Shown here: positions 8,050 through 11,622 of the stretch, in pieces | Layout: each line of letters begins with the position of its first letter | How positions within the stretch are numbered: the first letter of the stretch is position 1 | Program-made: the position numbers and the translations under genes | Assembly (NCBI GenBank): GCA_004369085.1 | Contig: ML210469.1 | Location: forward strand, 12,122 to 23,743 | Direction of reading: 5' to 3' | Origin: Coprinopsis marcescibilis | Taxonomy: Eukaryota > Basidiomycota > Agaricomycetes > Agaricales > Psathyrellaceae | DNA length: 11,622 bases | The notes under the pieces: model-generated | The model's input: the letters and a program-made list of their open reading frames with translations, nothing else | What the model was told of the DNA's origin: nothing | The model's database searches: none

Positions 8050-8058
8050 CTAAGGCAT
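8050..8058 (-). promoter_or_regulatory. Two-codon upstream ORF abutting the NLR start codon
   Basis: On the minus strand the leader reads ATG CCT TAG immediately followed by the main ATG. The upstream Met-Pro-stop is in frame with the gene, so it both fixes the start codon and forms a minimal uORF. If included in the mRNA, it could lower translation or force reinitiation; this is inference. Confidence 0.5.
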
Positions 8059-8133
8059 CGTTGAGCTTACTGTCAAGCTATATAACTGAAATTGCTTGCC
8101 CAGTTCCGAAATCCTGTTTCCATCGTGTGTTTG

Positions 8134-8221
8134 TCTAGAGAGTATGCAGAGTGAGAGTGCGAGCAGATGGTGGGGGATCGTATGCTGTGGACGAGGGTAA
8201 AATACAATGAGGGGGATTGGC
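8134..8221 (-). promoter_or_regulatory. NLR promoter elements: CCAAT box and pyrimidine-rich tract
   Basis: On the minus strand, GCCAAT at 8221-8216 lies about 170 bp upstream of the ATG. A CT-rich stretch at about 8166-8134 (ctctcactctgc...ctctctag) follows downstream. CCAAT boxes and CT blocks near the transcription start are common in fungal promoters. A second CCAAT-like site lies near 8255-8263. A TATA-like ttatatag occurs only about 30 bp before the ATG, probably too close to act as the TATA box. Confidence 0.4.
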
Positions 8222-8286
8222 TGTGTTCTACACACGCTGTCAGACTTCGGAAGCATTGGGCGAGGCCCACAGCCCTGCGCATTCAT

Positions 8287-9076
8287 GTGACTTGACGAGC
8301 GCTAAAATTAATGATCTGTCGGCCCGCGTGCACAGCAGAACGGAAAAAGGCCATTGATATTATATTAATCCTCGGGTCAATATAGCACTTGTAATGGTCC
8401 TGGAGCGAGGTTCAACCTCTCTATAGTTCATAGTACTTGCCTTGTCCTGACCCTGAGGCATTAGCCCAAGCGTCCGGTAACTGTTTAGACGATTTCCGAT
8501 CGGTTTCGACAATCGACTCTCAACTTTCGATCTCTTTCTGCACAGAGATCTAGCGCGCCCTTGCTCCTGGCGACCTCATACACCCGCGGATTGCGTCATT
8601 TATTCGTTTTGTCGCGTGGAAGGCTATTGTCAAGCCACTGAAGGCATTCTTTGAGGTACGCCTGCTTCTCTAAACCTAACCAAGCCAAGAGCTACGCCGA
8701 AGCTCGCGAGGCTCCCTGGAGTTGTCCAGGCGATATCATTGTATTCGTGCTCTTCATCGTTAGCGTCTTCGACTGCGACTGCGACTGCGGTACATCGGGA
8801 GGCAGGTGTAGCAGGCGAGAACAGCCGTCGTCTTTATCGGGAATGGTTCCAGTGGCCCTCGTTCTAGGTCATAAAACTCGGATACGGAAGGAGCGCACAG
8901 GGCGGGCGCTTCGATTATGGAATCGCGTTGCGTGATGTCATCTAATCCCTGACAGGCCCTCCTTGTGGCCCTCCCCACGCCCTCCTAGCTCTCTCCTGCA
9001 ACTTCATCCGCACACGCTTTGCTGCGTTTAGCAGCAGCAAAGTGTCCGGGACTTTGTCCTACCCAACGTTTCGCAA
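8287..9076. other. CpG-rich intergenic DNA upstream of the NLR; no gene assigned
   Basis: Short open frames occur on both strands (for example 8651-8935 plus and 8760-8978 minus) but none shows a recognisable domain or convincing splice pattern. A small (GACTGC)3 tandem repeat sits at 8771-8788. The segment probably carries distal promoter sequence for the minus-strand NLR. Confidence 0.5.
9014..9045. repeat. Strong short hairpin
   Basis: A perfect 9-bp inverted repeat, ctttgctgc (9017-9025) and gcagcaaag (9034-9042), has an 8-base loop. It extends outward by one G-T pair and two Watson-Crick pairs to a 12-pair stem. No T-run follows and no RNA gene is evident. Confidence 0.6.
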
Positions 9077-9208
9077 ATGAAAGTTGAACTCGGGAACAAG
9101 CCACTGGCTTCACGTAAAGATGGCGGCAGCAGAAGCTCAAGTGCTACCACTAGGATGGATATTAGTGCGGCTATGAACGAGCTTGAGGGGTTGGATGGAG
9201 CGATGTAA
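9077..9208 (+). CDS. Short possible coding stretch, 43 codons, unrecognised
   Basis: An ATG opens a 43-codon frame starting MKVELGNKPLASRKDGG and ending NELEGLDGAM before TAA. The composition looks more protein-like than the surrounding frames (mixed charged and hydrophobic residues, no long low-complexity run). A different frame continues to 9508 and ends at a plausible intron donor, so this could be the first part of a decayed or misread gene. I do not recognise a family, and chance is a real alternative. Confidence 0.2.
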   Translation: MKVELGNKPLASRKDGGSRSSSATTRMDISAAMNELEGLDGAM

Positions 9209-10332
9209 TGAATGCCTGCAGCTGGACAATGGGCCGCAGAGCCTTGAAGCTCAAGAGTCGATGCTGTCCTGTTATGACATCATATCTGGCGGCCCGCCGG
9301 AGATAGCCGAGCATCACTGCACCGAGCTCAGCTCGCGCGTTGTACATCCACATCCACGACGAGCGCCCGACCGCCTAGCCAACGCCCAGCAGCCTCAGCA
9401 TATCACAGTGGCTGAGCAAGATGAATATCGATTCCTGGACTTCTCACCCACTCGTAGTCTCATGGGGCAGTTGGCCCCGTGGAAGTCGATTGCCAGGCGG
9501 TTAATGAGGTACGTTGCCAACCCCTGCTTTGCTGCATCCCTCCTCTGACTTCCGCTACGGTGTCACAGACTGCGTTAGCCAATGCTACATGCCTTTGGAG
9601 TCAGCATTACTCAAGAAGACGACTTAGTGGCTTTGGCCACTGTCAAGATACCGCTGATATGGAGCTAACACCTCGGATATTGAGCACGAAATTCTGGCGA
9701 ATAGCGTGTCAGTGGATAGGGAGTGTGAGTTCTTTTGTACCCTCTAGACTTGCTTGCCCTAACAACTTACCCTCCTCTTCCTCCCATGCTCGTCGTTCTT
9801 CCAATTGCACCACTCGCTCTACGACCGCCCACTGCATACCACTATCATCCCACAGCTTCATATCCAACCGAGCAGTTCACCGCCAACAAAACGGCACCTG
9901 CCCACTTTGAATCCGGAACTGTCCGCAATCCAACGCACCTAGCATACAGCCTACGACCTCCAATCGCGTCCCAGTGCCTCCTCCCCCGAGTTCTACGGCC
10001 TATCGTCTTATCACGACGCGACCACCCTCCACCAACTGGCCCGCCACCCTTTGTAGAGCCCCGGAGCCAGGTTTCGGGAACTCGAAGATCTCGAGGGTTG
10101 CGTGTACCTGGCCAGCGCGCTACGTCTGGGCCAACCAGCACTCTGGCGACATGCTCAAAATCGGGCAGTATTGAAGACCAGATGCTACGGCGCGTAGATG
10201 TATGCGTTACATTGGGAGATATCGTGCAACAGATCCACGGAACTGGACAGCCAGTCATTGGCTTACAAGGTGCGTTTGCAAACAGTTTCCCTCTGAATCG
10301 TTGTCACATAAATTGACACTGTGAATCGTTAG
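9204..10332 (+). pseudogene. Possible remnants of a plus-strand spliced gene, unrecognised
   Basis: Several short coding-like segments are bounded by plausible introns. A frame up to 9508 is followed by a 60-bp GT-AG intron (9509-9568, donor gtacgt, branch-like ctgac, acceptor cacag). A segment after it starts TALANATCLWSQHY. Another segment, DVCVTLGDIVQQIHGTGQP, leads to a 63-bp intron candidate (10270-10332, donor gtgcgt, acceptor ttag). The frames do not join into one continuous reading frame: the 9204-9508 frame meets a stop three codons after the intron. The intron sizes match those of the NLR gene, so a degraded gene is plausible, but the minus strand also has open frames here and I cannot name a family. 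Confidence 0.22.
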
Positions 10333-11622
10333 ATCCCGAATTTAGAAATTGGGCACGTCGAATACATACCACCCGCCCCACCACTTTGCGGCCATGTTAC
10401 CCTCGTTCCCCGCTCCTACATCGGGGGACAGTTAGCAGTACTCACAGCGTACTGTCTTCCTTTTCGGCCGCGTTCTGTACCATCGCTCCTCGCAGAACGA
10501 AGCCCAGCAACTCATTCCCCGCGCTCTCGCTCAAATTCCAAATCCCCACCATACACCACATTGCCCAGTGCAGATGCTCCAGAATCAGGTGCAGGACCTC
10601 GCGCTGTGGGGGGAAGAGTTTGGGGGTGAGGGCGCAGTGGTGGGGTGTGAGCAGTGTGTTGGTGGGGAACGGCGGTGCTGCTGGCGACCTGCATCCGCCT
10701 ACATTCATGCTCTTGTCCACCGTCAAACCTTCCCTGCCCGGTCGCTCATCGTCCCCTTCGTTCAGGGTGACTGCATCACAACCAGCGTATCATCCTCATC
10801 GGCAGTGGAGAGCAGGGTCCTTGTACATCGCCAGTCGGCTAGGGCAAACACGCAAATCCAGGGCAACACCACGCGTCATCGTCACGGCCGCTCTCATCGA
10901 GCTGCGACTGTATCCCTTCGTCATTGGCACTTCCTACGACATCGACAGTGCACCAATCCCTTGCGCCGTTTTCGAAGGTTCAATTTAACCCTAATTGTCC
11001 TCTCCATCGACTTCATGACTCATCCAAATGCGCTTCATTGTCATTAGAAGCAGCGAATGTACCAGGCCCATATCCTTATTGGCGTCGAAGACTGCATCCA
11101 ATCCTCGTCGGCATCGACAACCGCAATTGGTCTCGATCTCAGGAGCGCACCCGCACCTCGAGTAAAGTTTGGTGCCACTGCATCCACTGCGATCTGTGCT
11201 CCAGGCTATCAGGTGTGAATGACATCGCTGAGGAGCCGAGAAAGCGAGAGAGGCGAGTGTACGAACCGATGCAGCGGAGAAGCGAGGGGAAGAAGAGAAC
11301 TTTCTGGTGAGCCTACCTTTCGTTTCGTGTTTGTGGATAGGTCGCTGAATCGAGTGCCGCTTGCTCTCTTCCAGGATTTGGCTGCGCTTTCGAGCAGCCC
11401 GTGGTTAGCGTAGCGTGGTGGGCGGGATGTGTGGGCGACGTTGCGAGGTACGTTCATTCAGTGGTTCCCCGTTCTTGGACATCTACCAATTCAGATTCAA
11501 GGTCTAGGGCGCGGGCTGAAGGGGAGAGGACGGACCGGAGAGCAGTTCGCGGCTATTGAATCTATTGTGCTTCTCATGCATGTACTTTGAAATCGCGGTG
11601 TACGGTCTACGGAGGGCACTGC
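10333..11622. other. CpG-rich DNA with overlapping open frames, no gene assigned
   Basis: Open frames overlap on both strands (plus 10386-10988 and 10568-11047, minus 10442-10726 and 11209-11457), as expected in GC-rich DNA with few stop codons. None shows a known motif. The minus-strand frame ending at 10442 has a helix-like stretch (ILEHLHWAMWCMVGIWNL) and ends beside a GTGAGT donor-like site, and the minus frame 11457-11209 has a donor-like aag/gtaggc near 11310. Neither could be extended into a coherent gene. Confidence 0.4.

Noticed and set aside
8050..8286. Minus-strand 78-codon frame as a longer N-terminus of the NLR
   Set aside because: It ends in TAG directly before the NLR ATG, and only its last two codons form the uORF. 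It spans the CCAAT box and CT-rich promoter stretch.
8395..8430. tRNA-like B-box (ggttcaacctc)
   Set aside because: There is no A-box, acceptor stem or anticodon arm; the match is a short 5-bp hairpin only.
1..11622. CRISPR array or bacterial operon
   Set aside because: There are no regularly spaced repeats, and the spliced genes and retrotransposon make this eukaryotic DNA.

Overview
The window looks like basidiomycete (probably Agaricomycete) fungal DNA. The main gene is split by eight very short introns (48-69 bp) with GT-AG ends and CTRAY-like branch sites. Its protein is a NACHT/STAND NTPase of the kind that is greatly expanded in mushroom-forming fungi, and it is flanked by fungal-type transposable elements. 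This assignment is inferred from gene architecture and protein motifs; no database search was possible.

Layout: (1) 1-1633, plus strand: the 3' half of a Ty1/copia retrotransposon polyprotein (reverse transcriptase, then RNase H). It is broken by a 25-bp tandem duplication that shifts the frame, an in-frame TGA and an altered YVDD site. A purine-rich tract and an LTR beginning TGTTGAAAG at 1653 follow. (2) 2138-3760: a Tc1-like DNA transposon with precisely definable ends: a TA dinucleotide on each side, 212-bp terminal inverted repeats, and a minus-strand DD34E transposase carrying six in-frame stops and a frameshift. (3) 3763-4766: about 1 kb of AT-rich, CpG-poor spacer with one LTR-like relic. 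(4) 4767-8049, minus strand: an apparently intact nine-exon gene. Its exons join to exactly 2,832 nt (943 codons plus stop), encoding a basic/disordered N-terminus, a short Asn/Gly-rich beta-type motif, a NACHT NTPase and an ankyrin-repeat C-terminus, the layout of a fungal NOD-like receptor. A two-codon upstream ORF abuts its ATG, and a CCAAT box lies about 170 bp upstream. (5) 8050-11622: the NLR promoter region, then about 3.3 kb of CpG-rich DNA where I cannot assign a gene; a few short coding-like stretches bounded by plausible splice sites may be remnants.

The most striking large-scale pattern is base composition. From the transposon (2138) to about 6340 CpG is almost absent (about 17 by eye in 4.2 kb), whereas the copia coding region on one side and exons 1-7 of the NLR on the other are CpG-rich. 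The switch falls at intron 7 of the NLR, so one intact gene has a CpG-normal sensor-NTPase half and a CpG-depleted, transposon-like ankyrin half. This could reflect recombination in the intron or methylation spreading from the transposon cluster.
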